Below the pieces are notes generated by a model. The model worked only from the letters and a program-made list of their open reading frames with translations. It did not search any database and had not been told where the DNA came from. Position numbers and translations under genes: made by a program. This document shows positions 37,212 through 47,067 of a stretch of DNA of 64,000 nucleotides, one piece after another. Source of the DNA: Microbacterium proteolyticum (GTDB lineage Bacteria; Actinomycetota; Actinomycetes; Actinomycetales; Microbacteriaceae); contig NZ_JAUSZZ010000001.1 in NCBI RefSeq assembly GCF_030818075.1, positions 3,596,001 to 3,660,000 of the forward strand, written 5' to 3'. Within the stretch, counting starts at the first letter, position 1. Each line of letters starts with the position of its first letter.

Positions 37212-37250
37212 AGCCTATCGCACCGCGGTAAAGTCTCTTGATGTCGAGAT
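37212..37250 (-). promoter_or_regulatory. icd promoter with palindromic operator
   Basis: On the minus strand TCTCGACATCAAGA is a near-perfect palindrome (five of six arm bases). It overlaps the position of the -35 box, 17 bases ahead of the -10 candidate TAGGCT (37212-37217). The regulator is unknown. Confidence 0.5.
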
Positions 37251-37387
37251 AGTTCTGCGAACCGCCGCTCCGGTTCCGCATCGACGATCCGCTGGCGGAT
37301 GAACGTGAGGAGTCAGGCGCGCGACGCCCGAGTGACGGGGAACGCATGCGGCGGCATTCGATCTTGGGACTGGCCGGGACGTGCCGA

Positions 37388-37393
37388 TAGCCT
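37388..37393 (+). promoter_or_regulatory. -10 box, leaderless promoter
   Basis: TAGCCT is six bases before the ATG at 37400. Confidence 0.45.
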
Positions 37394-37399
37394 GGGCGC

Positions 37400-37852
37400 A
37401 TGGCTGACCTGCGTCTCGTCGAACTGTCCGCCGCCACGATCGTGGCCGTGAACACCCTGTCGCTCAAGCCCGGGCAGGAGCAGTTCCTCGCGCCCGTCAG
37501 TTATGGCATCGCCGCGACGGTGAGCAACCCGCAGACGTCGTGGCAGCGGGTCGTGGTCGACGGCGATGAGGTCGTCGGCTTCGTCAGCGCCAACTTCGAT
37601 CCGGATGCCCCCGAGGAGCACTTCCGCTCGGTCCTGTGGCGCATCAACGTCGACGCCGACGACCAGGGTCGCGGTGTGGGCAGCTTCGCGCTGGGCGAGC
37701 TCCTCAGCGAGGCACGCCGTCGCGGCATGGACCACGTCGACGTCATCTACGAACCGGGAGTCGGCGGCCCCGAGTCGTTCTTCCTCCATGCAGGCTTCGA
37801 GCCCGTCGGCGAGACCGAGTACGGCGAGGTCGTCGCGCGGGTCAACGTCTGA
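37400..37852 (+). CDS. GNAT-family N-acetyltransferase
   Basis: A 150-residue acyltransferase. The fold is shown by the strand VVVDGDEVVGFVSANFD, the core INVDADDQGRGVGSFALGEL with the acetyl-CoA loop QGRGVG near residue 93, and the final FFLHAGFEPVGETEYGEV. It resembles spermine/spermidine-type acetyltransferases, but the acceptor is unknown. It stands alone, leaderless, after TAGCCT, and converges with the ABC-2 operon across a 73-base gap that contains no long repeat. Confidence 0.82.
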   Translation: MADLRLVELSAATIVAVNTLSLKPGQEQFLAPVSYGIAATVSNPQTSWQRVVVDGDEVVGFVSANFDPDAPEEHFRSVLWRINVDADDQGRGVGSFALGELLSEARRRGMDHVDVIYEPGVGGPESFFLHAGFEPVGETEYGEVVARVNV

Positions 37853-37925
37853 CGCAACACCCGGCGTGGCCGGGGCCCGTGCGGATTCGGCGGCATGGGC
37901 CGGTGTGACCGGCCGCAGCGACGTG

Positions 37926-38684
37926 TCATCGAAAGTCGCGGCGGAGGAAGGCTCCCGAGCCCCCGATGAGCAGCAACACCAGCCAGGCGATAGTCAGCGG
38001 TGCTGCCGCACCGGATGGCGGACCGACGACGACGTCGATGCCGAGCGGGGTCAGGTCGAAACCGACGGCGCGCAGCAGAGCCGGTAACGGTAACCAAGCC
38101 GCGACGGCGGGCCAAAGCGGCGCAATCAGGAGCGCCGCGCTGAGCGTCAGCGGGGCGACGAACAGCGATGGCAGATGGGCCTGCACCAGCAGTCCCATGC
38201 TCAATCCCCACACCGCCGCAGCCGCGCCGACGATCGCGACGTCGCCGAGTGTGGCGGGCGCGAGGCCGCGCGTGCCCAGGGTCGCGGCCAACGCCGCGTG
38301 GCCGCCGAGCAGAGACGCCAGCGCGACGAGCACGCCGCCGAGCGCGGTGAACGGAATCCGCGCGATGAGACCCCACCGCCGCGGCTGCAATGTCGCCCGT
38401 TGAGCCACGACTCCCCCGCGCCGGTCGACGGTGTAACGAAACGATCCGTAGATCGTCGCCATGACCGCGGAGTAGACCGCGATCACGGTCGACAGCGGTT
38501 CTACGATCGCGGACTTCGCCTCTTCGGGCGCGAACGAGACGTCAGGCACGCTCGCGCCGATCGACGCCGACAGCACGATGGCTGCGAGGCAGATCCCCAG
38601 GAGGGGCAGATCTCCGGCCGCGGCTCGAGTCTGCGCGCGCAGGGCGCGTGCCAGCCCGAGCAGCGGCGGCACGGACGCGCTCAT
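37926..38684 (-). CDS. ABC-2-type transporter permease, second
   Basis: A 252-residue membrane protein with six hydrophobic helices, starting MSASVPPLLGLARALRAQTR and reaching GIDVVVGPPSGAAAPLTIAW before the last helix. It is probably one of two permeases of an exporter whose ATPase is encoded two genes upstream. The ATG overlaps the TGA of the preceding permease (ATGA). No substrate-specific motif is visible. Confidence 0.8.
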   Translation of the reverse strand: MSASVPPLLGLARALRAQTRAAAGDLPLLGICLAAIVLSASIGASVPDVSFAPEEAKSAIVEPLSTVIAVYSAVMATIYGSFRYTVDRRGGVVAQRATLQPRRWGLIARIPFTALGGVLVALASLLGGHAALAATLGTRGLAPATLGDVAIVGAAAAVWGLSMGLLVQAHLPSLFVAPLTLSAALLIAPLWPAVAAWLPLPALLRAVGFDLTPLGIDVVVGPPSGAAAPLTIAWLVLLLIGGSGAFLRRDFR

Positions 38685-39409
38685 TGGAACCGCCGACGTC
38701 CGACGACCCACCCTGCGGCTGTCAGGACGACAGTCCAGCCCAACGCCACGACGAGGCCGATCCACGGGTCGAGCAGGACCGGATGATCACTTGGCGACGC
38801 GAGGGCGGCGAGAGAAAGCCCGGGTGAAAAACGTGCGACGTCTGGGGCGGACCCGAGGAACCCCATCTCGAACGCGATCGGTCCCGCCAGGGCGATGGCG
38901 GCGGCGGCATAGTAGTTGCCGATGATCCATCCGACCGCGGAGCCGAGAATCGCGCCGAACACCGCCCCGGGAAACGCCCCGAGGACGGTGCGGATGGCCT
39001 CGACGCTCGGGGCGAACGCCAGACCGTTCACTTTAAGCACGATCGCAGCGCCCCCGCACCACGCGGCGGCGATTCCCGTCGTGAGCACGATCGCGCTCAT
39101 GATCGAGGCGGCCCCCTTCGCGATGAATGCGCGCCGGAAGCCGATCTGTGCGATCGTCCGACCCATCGAGCCGTAGTAGAACTCCCGCGTCACTCCGAAG
39201 GCGCCTGCGAACCCCGCCACGACGAACGACCACGCGAGCGGTGCCAGCAGGAGCGACGTCGTGGTGGCGGCATCCATCGATGTGATCCGTCCCAGGGTGT
39301 CGTCGCTGGTCAGGACGATCACCGGGATGAACGCGCCGAGAAGGAGGACCGCGAGCGTGTTCGCACCGCTGCGCGCGCGGAGGAATTCGGAGCGGATGAC
39401 GCCGATCAC
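38681..39409 (-). CDS. ABC-2-type transporter permease, first
   Basis: About 242 residues with six membrane helices, beginning IGVIRSEFLRARSGANTLAV. The segment FGVTREFYYGSMGRTIAQIG is the amphipathic coupling region usual in ABC-2 permeases that meet a single ATPase. GTG 39409 overlaps the stop of the ATPase gene as GTGA and is preferred to a GTG nine bases earlier. Both permeases would pair with the ATPase below to export a drug, peptide or lipid. Confidence 0.82.
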   Translation of the reverse strand: MIGVIRSEFLRARSGANTLAVLLLGAFIPVIVLTSDDTLGRITSMDAATTTSLLLAPLAWSFVVAGFAGAFGVTREFYYGSMGRTIAQIGFRRAFIAKGAASIMSAIVLTTGIAAAWCGGAAIVLKVNGLAFAPSVEAIRTVLGAFPGAVFGAILGSAVGWIIGNYYAAAAIALAGPIAFEMGFLGSAPDVARFSPGLSLAALASPSDHPVLLDPWIGLVVALGWTVVLTAAGWVVGRRRFQ

Positions 39410-40125
39410 GCGTGGCACCCCTCGACGAGGTCGAAGTAGCGTTCCTCGAGCGACGCACCACCGTCGCCCGGGACGAGGTCACTCAGGGCGCCGGAGAACA
39501 GCACCGATTGCTTCAGGATCACGACCTCGTCGACGGTGTTCTCGAGTTCGGCGAGCTGGTGACTCGAGACGAGAACGGTACCGCCGGCCCGGGCGAAATC
39601 CCGCAGGTAACGGCGGAGCCAACGGATGCCGTCGGGGTCGAGGCCGTTCGAGGGTTCGTCGAGCACGAGCGTCCGGGGCGAGCCGACGAGAGCCGTGGCG
39701 AGTCCGAGCCGCTGCACCATGCCCGTCGAAAACGACTTCACCCGCCGACGAGCGTCGGCGGTGAGCCCCACCTCGTCGAGGACCTCGTCGACCCGGCTCC
39801 GCGGCGCACCGACCGCGAGGCGCGCGACCTCGAGGTGTCGGCGTGCGGTGATGCCGACCTCGAATCCGAAGCCGTCCATCTGCACGCCGATGTGCGCCGA
39901 GGGCTGTGCGAGGCGGGCGAACGGCACGCCGTCGACGAGGGCCTCGCCGCGGGTCGGCGCCGACAGCCCGACGATCGTCCGCAGCGTCGTGGACTTGCCT
40001 GCGCCGTTCGGGCCGAGCAGTCCCACGATGGTGCCGCGACGGACCGCGAACGAGACGTCGTCGACGGCGGTGCGGGAGCCGTAGGTCTTGGTGAGGTGTC
40101 GCACCTCGAGGGCGTGATCGGTCAT
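39406..40125 (-). CDS. ABC transporter ATP-binding protein (ABC-2 exporter)
   Basis: A 239-residue ATPase. Walker A is LLGPNGAGKSTTLRTIVGL (near residue 37), the Q-loop is HIGVQMDGFGFE, the signature is FSTGMVQRLGLATALVG (instead of LSGGQ, as in bacitracin-type and other drug exporters), and Walker B is TLVLDEPSNGLDPDG, with H-loop VSSHQLAELE. ATG 40125 overlaps the TGA of a possible small upstream frame. Downstream the two permeases overlap in turn, forming a translationally coupled operon. Confidence 0.92.
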   Translation of the reverse strand: MTDHALEVRHLTKTYGSRTAVDDVSFAVRRGTIVGLLGPNGAGKSTTLRTIVGLSAPTRGEALVDGVPFARLAQPSAHIGVQMDGFGFEVGITARRHLEVARLAVGAPRSRVDEVLDEVGLTADARRRVKSFSTGMVQRLGLATALVGSPRTLVLDEPSNGLDPDGIRWLRRYLRDFARAGGTVLVSSHQLAELENTVDEVVILKQSVLFSGALSDLVPGDGGASLEERYFDLVEGCHA

Positions 40126-40363
40126 CGGGACTCTTTCGTGTCGGGCGTGGGGGCGGAACGACGGCGAGGCACGCGCAGCTCACGACAAGGAGCGCACGGC
40201 GCGCGTCCGGGTCGGGCGCGACGAGCGCGCCCAAGGCTGCGATGGCGGCGAGCGCCGTGGGGACGGCCGACCCGGTGAGCGCAGGGACGCGGAACGTGCG
40301 CCACGGGAGCCACCACACGTCGGCGGCGTCGACGAAGAACGCCGGACCGAGATAGAGCAGCAT
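40122..40363 (-). CDS. possible small membrane protein (frame interrupted near 40152)
   Basis: A weak candidate. From ATG 40363 the frame reads MLLYLGPAFFVDAADVWWLP, then two hydrophobic stretches (PTALAAIAALGALVA and RALLVVSCACLAVV), but runs on into the ATPase gene in the wrong frame. Adding one C in the five-C run at about 40150-40155 would end it as TPDTKESR with a TGA overlapping the ATPase ATG, giving 80 residues and the same ATGA coupling as the rest of the operon. I do not recognise the protein. The surroundings, 40364-40673, show no other clear gene. Confidence 0.35.
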
Positions 40364-40673
40364 GATCCCGGGGCGGCGCGGCGCGGACGGCCGCCGCCGT
40401 GCGCGACCATCACCCCGTGCTCCCCCTGGCGCGAGAAGGTTGCAGGGACGAGCACGATGGCCACGACGACGCATCGGCTGCCCGTCGTGTCACCGATACA
40501 TCCCTTCGTCATCGCTCCGCGCATCTTTGGAGCTGGGGCTCCCTCCGCAGATCGGGGAGAGCCCGAGAGAATGTATCCATGCTCCCGTTGAAAGCGCGAG
40601 AGGAGGACGGGCGGAATCACCCGGCTACTCCGGCGCGTTCACCCGGGTCGCCTGGGTGCCACTCGGGCCGAAA

Positions 40674-40711
40674 CGCGGGATGCCACGGCCTCGAGGCCGT
40701 GGCATCCCGCG
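40674..40711. terminator. perfect 38-bp palindrome terminator
   Basis: Nineteen-base arms, core GGATGCCACGGCC / GGCCGTGGCATCC meeting at TCGA, start eight bases after the stop of the second ABC exporter gene. Confidence 0.85.
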
Positions 40712-40718
40712 TGCTCCG

Positions 40719-42536
40719 TCAGACCAGAGACTCGCGCCAGGCGGCGTGGAGCTGGGCGAACTTGCCGGTGCCGGCGATGAGGGCGGCGGGGGTGTCGTCC
40801 TCGATGATCCGGCCGTGCTCCATCACGAGCACGCGGTCCGCGATCGCGACCGTCGACAGACGGTGGGCGATGATGATGGCGGTCCGGTCGGCGAGGAGCG
40901 TCTGCAGGGCGTCCTGGATGAGTCGCTCGCTCGGGATGTCGAGCGACGCCGTGGCCTCGTCGAGGATGAGCACCGCGGGGTCGGCGAGGAAGGCGCGTGC
41001 GAACGAGATCAGCTGGCGCTGTCCCGCCGACACACGCCCGCCGCGCTTGTTCACGTCGGTGTCGTAGCCGTCGGGCAGTTTCTCGATGAACCCGTCGGCG
41101 CCGACGGCGCGGGCGGCGGCGCGGATCTCGTCCATCGTCGCGTCGGGCTTGCCGAGGGCGATGTTGTCGGCGACGGTTCCGCTGAACAGGTAGGCCTCCT
41201 GCGTGACCATCACGATGGCGCGTCGGAGGTCTTTCGGGTGCAGGCGGCGAAGGTCCACGCCGTCGAGCGTGACGGCGCCCTGGGAGGGGTCGTAGAACCG
41301 CGACACGAGCTTGGCGAGCGTCGACTTGCCGGCTCCGGTCGTGCCCACGAGCGCGATCGTCTGCCCGGCGGGGATGTCGAGCGAGAAGTGCGGCAGGATG
41401 ACGCGATCGTCCGAGTACCCGAAGGTGACCTCGTCGAAGCGCACATGACCCTGGGCCGTCCACAGGTCGACGGGGTCGGTCGGGTCGGGCACGGTCGGCT
41501 GCTCTTCGAGAATGCCCGACACCTTCTCGAGTGCGGCGGTGGCCGACTGGTAGGAGTTGAGGAAGAACGCCACCTCCTGCAACGGCGAGAAGAAGTTGCG
41601 CACGTAGAGCGCGGCGGCCGTGAGCACACCGATCTCGAGCGGACCCGCGATGACCCGGCCACCGCCCCACAGCAGCACGACCGCGACCGACACCGCCGCG
41701 ACGGCCATGATGCCGGGCTCGAAGGTGCCGAACAGCTTGATCGAGCGCATGTTGACATCGCGGTAGTCGGCCGCGAGCGACCCGAACTCGTCGTCGTTGC
41801 GCGGCTCCTTGCGGAACGCCTTCACCGCGCGGATACCGGTCATCGTCTCGACGAACCTGACGATGACCTGCGCGCTGATCACGCGCGACTCGCGGTAGAC
41901 CACCTGCGAGCGCCGGTAGAACCAGCGCATCAGCAGGTACATCGGGATGCCCATGAGCGTCAGGATCAGCCCGGACTGCCAATCGATGAGGAACAGTGCC
42001 GCCAGCGTGAAGAGGCCGTAGAGAACGCCGGACACGAGTTCGTTCAGCCCGCCGTCCAGCAGTTCGCGGATGGTGTCGAGATCGCTCGTCTGCCGCGAGA
42101 TGATCCGACCCGACGTGTACGACTCGTGGAACTCCAGGCTCAACCGCTGGGTGTGCAGGAAGATCCGCTTGCGCAGGTCGAGCATCACGGCCTGAGTCAG
42201 GCGCGCGGCGACCACCACGTACCAGCCGATGAGCACGGCACCGCCGACACCCGCGAGCAGGTAGATGCCGACGACACCGATGGTCGGCATCCAATCGCTG
42301 CGCTCGATCACCGCAGGTAGCGCGTTGTCGATGCCGAAGGCGATGAGGGCGGGGCCGGCGACGCGCAGTGCCGTCGACACCACGAGCACCGCCGCCGCGA
42401 GCACGAGCTGTCCGCGCAGGGGCGACACCAGGGAGCCGAGCAGCCGGAGCGAGCGCTGACGGATGGCGCGGCTCTCGGCGCGCGTGTAGTCGGAGCGGTC
42501 TTCGCCGCTGGTGCCGGCGACGGTCGCGGTGGTCAT
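40719..42536 (-). CDS. heterodimeric ABC exporter subunit 2
   Basis: A 605-residue half-transporter. The membrane domain covers residues 30-330. The ATPase has Walker [21 protein letters not shown] (near 395), signature [16 protein letters not shown], Walker [14 protein letters not shown] with an intact catalytic Glu, and H-loop IAHRLST. It overlaps the preceding ABC gene (ATGA) and forms a heterodimeric pair of the LmrCD/TM287-288 type. The usual asymmetry would put a degenerate site in the partner. Multidrug export is the typical role. Confidence 0.92.
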   Translation of the reverse strand: MTTATVAGTSGEDRSDYTRAESRAIRQRSLRLLGSLVSPLRGQLVLAAAVLVVSTALRVAGPALIAFGIDNALPAVIERSDWMPTIGVVGIYLLAGVGGAVLIGWYVVVAARLTQAVMLDLRKRIFLHTQRLSLEFHESYTSGRIISRQTSDLDTIRELLDGGLNELVSGVLYGLFTLAALFLIDWQSGLILTLMGIPMYLLMRWFYRRSQVVYRESRVISAQVIVRFVETMTGIRAVKAFRKEPRNDDEFGSLAADYRDVNMRSIKLFGTFEPGIMAVAAVSVAVVLLWGGGRVIAGPLEIGVLTAAALYVRNFFSPLQEVAFFLNSYQSATAALEKVSGILEEQPTVPDPTDPVDLWTAQGHVRFDEVTFGYSDDRVILPHFSLDIPAGQTIALVGTTGAGKSTLAKLVSRFYDPSQGAVTLDGVDLRRLHPKDLRRAIVMVTQEAYLFSGTVADNIALGKPDATMDEIRAAARAVGADGFIEKLPDGYDTDVNKRGGRVSAGQRQLISFARAFLADPAVLILDEATASLDIPSERLIQDALQTLLADRTAIIIAHRLSTVAIADRVLVMEHGRIIEDDTPAALIAGTGKFAQLHAAWRESLV

Positions 42537-44434
42537 CGGGTCGCCTCCTTCGGGGTTCGTGCGTCGCGAGCGGCGTCGTCGTCGGACCGTGTCGAGCGCG
42601 AGGCTCCGGCATCCGGGATGACGGGGATGGCGCCCGTGCGCGCCTCGCGCTCGGCCTCTTCGAGACTCGAGATCACGTAGCGGTAGTGGTCGCTCTCGCG
42701 GAGGAGTTCGGAGTGGGTACCCACGGCCGTGACGCGACCGTCCTCGAGGAGCGCGACGCGGTCGGCCAGTGTCACGGTGGAAGGCCGGTGGGCGACGATC
42801 AGGGCGGTGGTCTCGCTCAGCACCTCGCGGAGGGCGTCCTCGACGAGCGCCTCGGTGTCGACGTCGAGCGCCGACAGCGGATCGTCCAGCACGAGCACGG
42901 CCGGCCGCGCGGCGACGGCACGGGCGAGCGCGAGGCGCTGGCGCTGTCCACCCGAGAGGCTCAACCCCTCCTCGCCGATGACGGTGTCGAGCCCGTCGGG
43001 CAGGTCGTAGACGAACTGCGCCTGCGCCACCTGGAGCGCCTCGCGCAGGATCTCCTCGGTCTCGGGCGAGCCGGGCGCAAGGTCTTCGCGGCCGAGCAGC
43101 ACATTGTCGCGCACGGTCTGCGAGAACAGCGTCGCGTCTTCGAACGCCATGCCGACATGGCGGCGCAGCTCGGCCAGCGCGAGGTCGCGCACGTCGACGC
43201 CGTCGAGCAGCACGCGGCCACCGGTGACGTCGTACAGGCGGCCGGGGAGGGTGGTGAGCGTTGTCTTCCCCGACCCCGTGAGGCCCACGAGGGCCATGGT
43301 CTCGCCCGGCCGCAGCACGAGATCGACACCGTCGAGAAGGTCGGGCTCGGTGTCGGCGGCATCCTGATACCGGAAATGCGCGTTCTCGAAGGTGAGTTCG
43401 CCCCGGGGGGCGTCGATCGTGCGCGGGTGCTCCGGGTCGACGATGGTGTTCTGCTCGTCGAACACCTCGAAGATGCGGTCGGTGGCGGTGCGCGCGTCGA
43501 GGAGGAACGAGAAGAGGAAGCCGATCGACTCCATCGGCCACCGCAGGACGGTGGCCATGGCGAAGAAGGCGACGAGCTCGGCGACCTGCAGCTGGCCCAG
43601 CTGCGTGAGCACGATGCCCGCGCCCAGGCACACGGCGAAGGCGATGTCGGGCAGGAGGACGAGCCAGAACCAGATCCACCCGACGGCGCGGGCCTTGTCG
43701 ATCTCGGTCTCGCGCAGGGACTCGGCCTGGCGGGTGAACTTCTGCAGGGCGTGCTTTCCGCGACCGAAGGCCTTGAGCACGCGGATGCCGTGCACGCTCT
43801 CTTCCACCGACGTGGCGAGGTCGCCGGCCTGGTCCTGGCTCTGACGGGTCAGCGCTCCGTAGCGCTTCTCGAAGCGGAATCCGATGTAGATGACGGGCGC
43901 CGACGTCACCAGGAAGAGGGCGCCGAGCAGCCAGTGCCACCGGAACAGCAGCACCGCCCCGATGAGGATCGTGAGCAGGTTGACCACGAGCAGGATCACG
44001 CCGAAGGCGAGCCAGCGGCGCAGCATGCTGATGTCCTGCATCATGCGCGAGAGCAGCTGACCGGACTGCCACCGGTCGTGGAACGCCACGGGCAGCCGCT
44101 GCAGACGCGAGTAGAACGACTGACGCAGGTCGTACTCGACCTTGGTGGCGGGACCGAGCACGAACCATCGCCGCAGCCACACCATCGCCGCTTCGGCGAG
44201 GCCGAGGCCGAGCACGGCGAGCGAGCCCCACACCAGTGCGGAGGCATCGAGCGAAGCGATGGGGCCGGCGACGATCTGCTCGAGCACCAGCGGGATGGCG
44301 AGGGCGAGCAGGCTCGCGACGAGAGCGGTGGCGGCGCCGGCGATGAGACGCGGCAGCACCAGACGCGCGACGGGCAGCAGTCGTGCGAGCGCACGTGGTG
44401 TCGAGAGGCGGGGTGGCGGCGAAGAGGTGGTCAT
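42533..44434 (-). CDS. heterodimeric ABC exporter subunit 1
   Basis: A 633-residue half-transporter with six helices between residues 25 and 320. Walker A is [20 protein letters not shown]. The signature is [20 protein letters not shown]. The Walker B region reads [15 protein letters not shown], where Asp replaces the catalytic Glu, as in the degenerate subunit of heterodimeric exporters. The switch is IVAHRPSTV. So this subunit probably carries the non-hydrolysing site and needs the next gene product. A C-terminal extension of about 40 charged residues follows SSLEEAER. Upstream lies a possible 24-codon leader. Confidence 0.92.
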   Translation of the reverse strand: MTTSSPPPRLSTPRALARLLPVARLVLPRLIAGAATALVASLLALAIPLVLEQIVAGPIASLDASALVWGSLAVLGLGLAEAAMVWLRRWFVLGPATKVEYDLRQSFYSRLQRLPVAFHDRWQSGQLLSRMMQDISMLRRWLAFGVILLVVNLLTILIGAVLLFRWHWLLGALFLVTSAPVIYIGFRFEKRYGALTRQSQDQAGDLATSVEESVHGIRVLKAFGRGKHALQKFTRQAESLRETEIDKARAVGWIWFWLVLLPDIAFAVCLGAGIVLTQLGQLQVAELVAFFAMATVLRWPMESIGFLFSFLLDARTATDRIFEVFDEQNTIVDPEHPRTIDAPRGELTFENAHFRYQDAADTEPDLLDGVDLVLRPGETMALVGLTGSGKTTLTTLPGRLYDVTGGRVLLDGVDVRDLALAELRRHVGMAFEDATLFSQTVRDNVLLGREDLAPGSPETEEILREALQVAQAQFVYDLPDGLDTVIGEEGLSLSGGQRQRLALARAVAARPAVLVLDDPLSALDVDTEALVEDALREVLSETTALIVAHRPSTVTLADRVALLEDGRVTAVGTHSELLRESDHYRYVISSLEEAEREARTGAIPVIPDAGASRSTRSDDDAARDARTPKEATR

Positions 44435-44547
44435 GATCCTCGTGGGGTCGAAACGGGCGCCGGGGTGAGGCGCGGACAGGGATGCCGGAGGCGCGCGACG
44501 AAGATCGTCGGACGGGAGCGACGCGGGTGCGCCGAAGCGCGAAGGCC

Positions 44548-44622
44548 CTAGAAGCGTCGGCCGGTGCGCGCAGCGACGGAGGGCGCGGCGACCGGTGCGA
44601 CGGGGGCGTCGATTCGGTACAT
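44548..44622 (-). CDS. possible 24-residue leader peptide before the ABC exporter pair
   Basis: A short frame [13 protein letters not shown]... ending [10 protein letters not shown] with TAG. The ATG is six bases after AAGGAGG, the strongest ribosome site in the region. An ATG twelve bases further up overlaps that site, so it is not the start. Its stop is 113 bases before the exporter gene, and a GCGC-TTCG-GCGC hairpin follows the stop. A promoter TTGCCC-N18-TACTCT is 45 bases upstream. The set-up resembles leader peptides that sense ribosome stalling before drug-export genes. The function is inference. Confidence 0.5.
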   Translation of the reverse strand: MYRIDAPVAPVAAPSVAARTGRRF

Positions 44623-44673
44623 GGCATCCTCCTTCATCGTGTGAAGCTTCCGCCGGGGGAACGGTAGCCCTCC

Positions 44674-44703
44674 AGAGTATCCCTGTGAGATTGCTGAGGG
44701 CAA
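44674..44703 (-). promoter_or_regulatory. promoter of the leader peptide / ABC exporter unit
   Basis: On the minus strand TTGCCC (44698-44703), 18 bases, TACTCT (44674-44679). Transcription would begin near 44667, giving a leader of about 45 bases before the small frame. Confidence 0.5.
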
Positions 44704-44729
44704 GAGGATCTTGCCCTCCCGAGCGCGGA

Positions 44730-45227
44730 TCAGCCGGCGCTCTCGCGAGCCAGCAGACTCTGCTTCACCTCGGTCCCCCAGGCGAACCCTCCCATCGTGC
44801 CGTCGCCGCGCAGCACGCGGTGACACGGGACGAACAGCGCGACCGCGTTGCGGGCGCAGACGGATGCCGCCGCTCGGACGGCGGACGGCGAGCCCAGGGC
44901 TGTGGCGAAGCCCGTGTAGGTGAGCGGCGCACCGGGGGCGATCGCTCGCAGAGCCCTCCACCCGGCGAGTTGCATCGTCGTGCCGTGTTGGACGACGGGG
45001 ACGTCATCGATCGCCCGGATGTCTCCGCCGTAGTACGCCAGGACGGCGTCGGCGGCGGACGTCTCTCCCGGCGACACCTCCGTCGGCCGCCGGTCGGGGC
45101 GGAGCCGCCCGAGGACGGCGTCAGGGTCGCTCGTCCACCCCGAGACGATGACCCGGTCGGCGTCGTCGGCGAGGATGGCGAACGGCCCGTCGGGGGTGTC
45201 GACGAACTGCAGGGTCGCGGTGGTCAT
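44730..45227 (-). CDS. ogt: methylated-DNA--protein-cysteine methyltransferase
   Basis: A 165-residue suicide repair protein that takes the methyl group from O6-methylguanine. The acceptor cysteine is in [20 protein letters not shown] (near residue 135). The arginine-finger helix region [20 protein letters not shown] precedes it. The ATG overlaps the stop of ada-alkA (ATGA), so both alkylation-repair proteins are made together. Confidence 0.96.
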   Translation of the reverse strand: MTTATLQFVDTPDGPFAILADDADRVIVSGWTSDPDAVLGRLRPDRRPTEVSPGETSAADAVLAYYGGDIRAIDDVPVVQHGTTMQLAGWRALRAIAPGAPLTYTGFATALGSPSAVRAAASVCARNAVALFVPCHRVLRGDGTMGGFAWGTEVKQSLLARESAG

Positions 45228-46933
45228 GCGGAGGTCTCTCTCTCGGTCGCGGAGGGGGATGCCGTGTCGGCACGGCGGGGACGGGGGCGGCGGCTCGGGG
45301 CCACGGCCTCCGGCGGCGGCGCGGGGTCGACGACGGGCCGAGGGGAGGTCCGCTCGATCGCCAGGTCGGAACTCGCGACATCGACGGGCCGTGCCGCCGA
45401 TCGCCGTCGCGGCCGCGGGATGGTCGCGGCGGCCGCGCTCTCGGCCGGAGACCGCCACGCCTGGGTGACCGGGGCGGCGTACCAGTAATGCGCCATCGCG
45501 TAGCTGCGCCAGGGCGCGAGGCGCTCCGACCAGGCGGTGAAGCCGGCCGGGTCGGAGGGGAGCCCGAGTGCCGCCGCCCCGGCGCGCGCCGCGACGTCGC
45601 CGGGCAGCAGCACGTCGGGATCGCCGAGCACCCTCATGCGCACGTAATCGGCGGTCCACGGTCCGATCCCTCGCATGCCGAGCAGGCGCTCGCGCTGCTG
45701 GCCGGCGTCGTCACCGGGCCCGATGTCGAGAGACCCGTCGGCGAGCGCGGCCGCTGCCTCGACGATCGCGCGCATGCGTGCCGCGGGGCCCCGCAGCACG
45801 TCGAGTCCGCGTTCGGCGATGATCGCCGGCTCGGGGAAGAGCACCATCGGCGCGGGGCCGACCTCCACCGCCTCGCCCAATTCGGCCGCCAACCGCCCCT
45901 GCATGGTGCGCGCCGACGCGACGCTGATCTGCTGACCGATCATGGCGCGCAGCAGCATCTCGGGCGCATCGATCGCTCCGGGCACCCGGACGCCCGGGAT
46001 CGCCGCGACGGCCGCGGCGAGCTCGGGGTGCTGCGAGAGGGCGTCGTCGATCGCGAGGGGGTCGGCGTCGAGATCGAACAGCCGCCGCACGCGCGAGATG
46101 AGCGTGCCGAGGTCGGCGAGCGAGGTCAGCCGGGCGCGCAAGCGGAGACGGCTGTCGTCGGCGAGGCGCACCTCGAACCACGCGGGTCCGCCGGGCAGTC
46201 GCACGACCCGGGAGAACGAGCGGTCGTCGCCCGCCTCGACCCCCGGGATCGCGTGAGCGCGCATCCACCCGAACAGCCCGACGGTGTCGATCGGCCCCCG
46301 GACGGGGAGCGCGAGGTCGATCTCGCCCGCCGAGACCTCTGCGCCCGTGGCGCGGGAACGGCGCGCGCGGAGCTCGCGCGGCGGCATCCCGAACACCTCG
46401 CCGATCGTCTCGGTGAACTGGCGGACGCTCGAGAACCCGGAGGAGAAGGCGACGTCGGCGGACGACAGATCGGTACCCACCAGGAGCGCGCGAGCCGTGT
46501 GGGCGCGGTGGGCGCGCGCGAGAGCCAGGGGTCCGGCCCCCAGCTCCGCCTGGAGCAGGCGCGTGAGATGCCGAGACGAATAGCCGAGGCGTCGAGCGAG
46601 GCCCGGAACGCCCTCTCGATCGACCGTGCCGTCGGCGATCAGACGCATGGCGCGCGCCACGACGTCTCCGCGGACGTCCCACTGCGGCGAACCGGGCGCG
46701 GCCTCGGGCAGACACCGCTTGCAGGCGCGGAAGCCCGCCTCGTGCGCTGCCGCCGACGTGGCGTAGAAGGTGACGTTCGCTTCACTCGGCGTGCGGGCCG
46801 GGCAACTCGGGCGGCAGTAGATGCCGGTGGAGCGCACCGCCGTCACGAACTGCCCGTCGAAGCGGCGATCGCGCGACTGGATCACGCGATAGCGCTCGGC
46901 GAAGCCCGGAGCGTCGAGGGAGGTGGGGGTCAT
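45224..46933 (-). CDS. Ada regulator / AlkA 3-methyladenine glycosylase fusion
   Basis: A 569-residue protein. The N-terminal Ada zinc domain (residues 10-85) has four cysteines in [14 protein letters not shown] and [11 protein letters not shown], one of which would accept a methyl group from phosphotriesters. An AraC-type pair of helix-turn-helix motifs follows ([36 protein letters not shown]). From about 200 comes an AlkA domain with the helix-hairpin-helix motif [20 protein letters not shown] and its catalytic Asp region [10 protein letters not shown]. The last 80 residues are Pro/Arg/Ala-rich and probably disordered. It senses alkylation damage and repairs bases. ogt is co-translated. Confidence 0.95.
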   Translation of the reverse strand: MTPTSLDAPGFAERYRVIQSRDRRFDGQFVTAVRSTGIYCRPSCPARTPSEANVTFYATSAAAHEAGFRACKRCLPEAAPGSPQWDVRGDVVARAMRLIADGTVDREGVPGLARRLGYSSRHLTRLLQAELGAGPLALARAHRAHTARALLVGTDLSSADVAFSSGFSSVRQFTETIGEVFGMPPRELRARRSRATGAEVSAGEIDLALPVRGPIDTVGLFGWMRAHAIPGVEAGDDRSFSRVVRLPGGPAWFEVRLADDSRLRLRARLTSLADLGTLISRVRRLFDLDADPLAIDDALSQHPELAAAVAAIPGVRVPGAIDAPEMLLRAMIGQQISVASARTMQGRLAAELGEAVEVGPAPMVLFPEPAIIAERGLDVLRGPAARMRAIVEAAAALADGSLDIGPGDDAGQQRERLLGMRGIGPWTADYVRMRVLGDPDVLLPGDVAARAGAAALGLPSDPAGFTAWSERLAPWRSYAMAHYWYAAPVTQAWRSPAESAAAATIPRPRRRSAARPVDVASSDLAIERTSPRPVVDPAPPPEAVAPSRRPRPRRADTASPSATERETSA

Positions 46934-47067
46934 GGCATCCACCCTGCCACCCTCCTCCGACATCGGCTGGCGGAAATCGGACATGACCGTCGGCCGCAGG
47001 ACGACGGCGCCGGTCGGACCCCCCACGGTCCGACCGACGCCCGTCCTTCCAGCGGGGAGCGGCTGCC

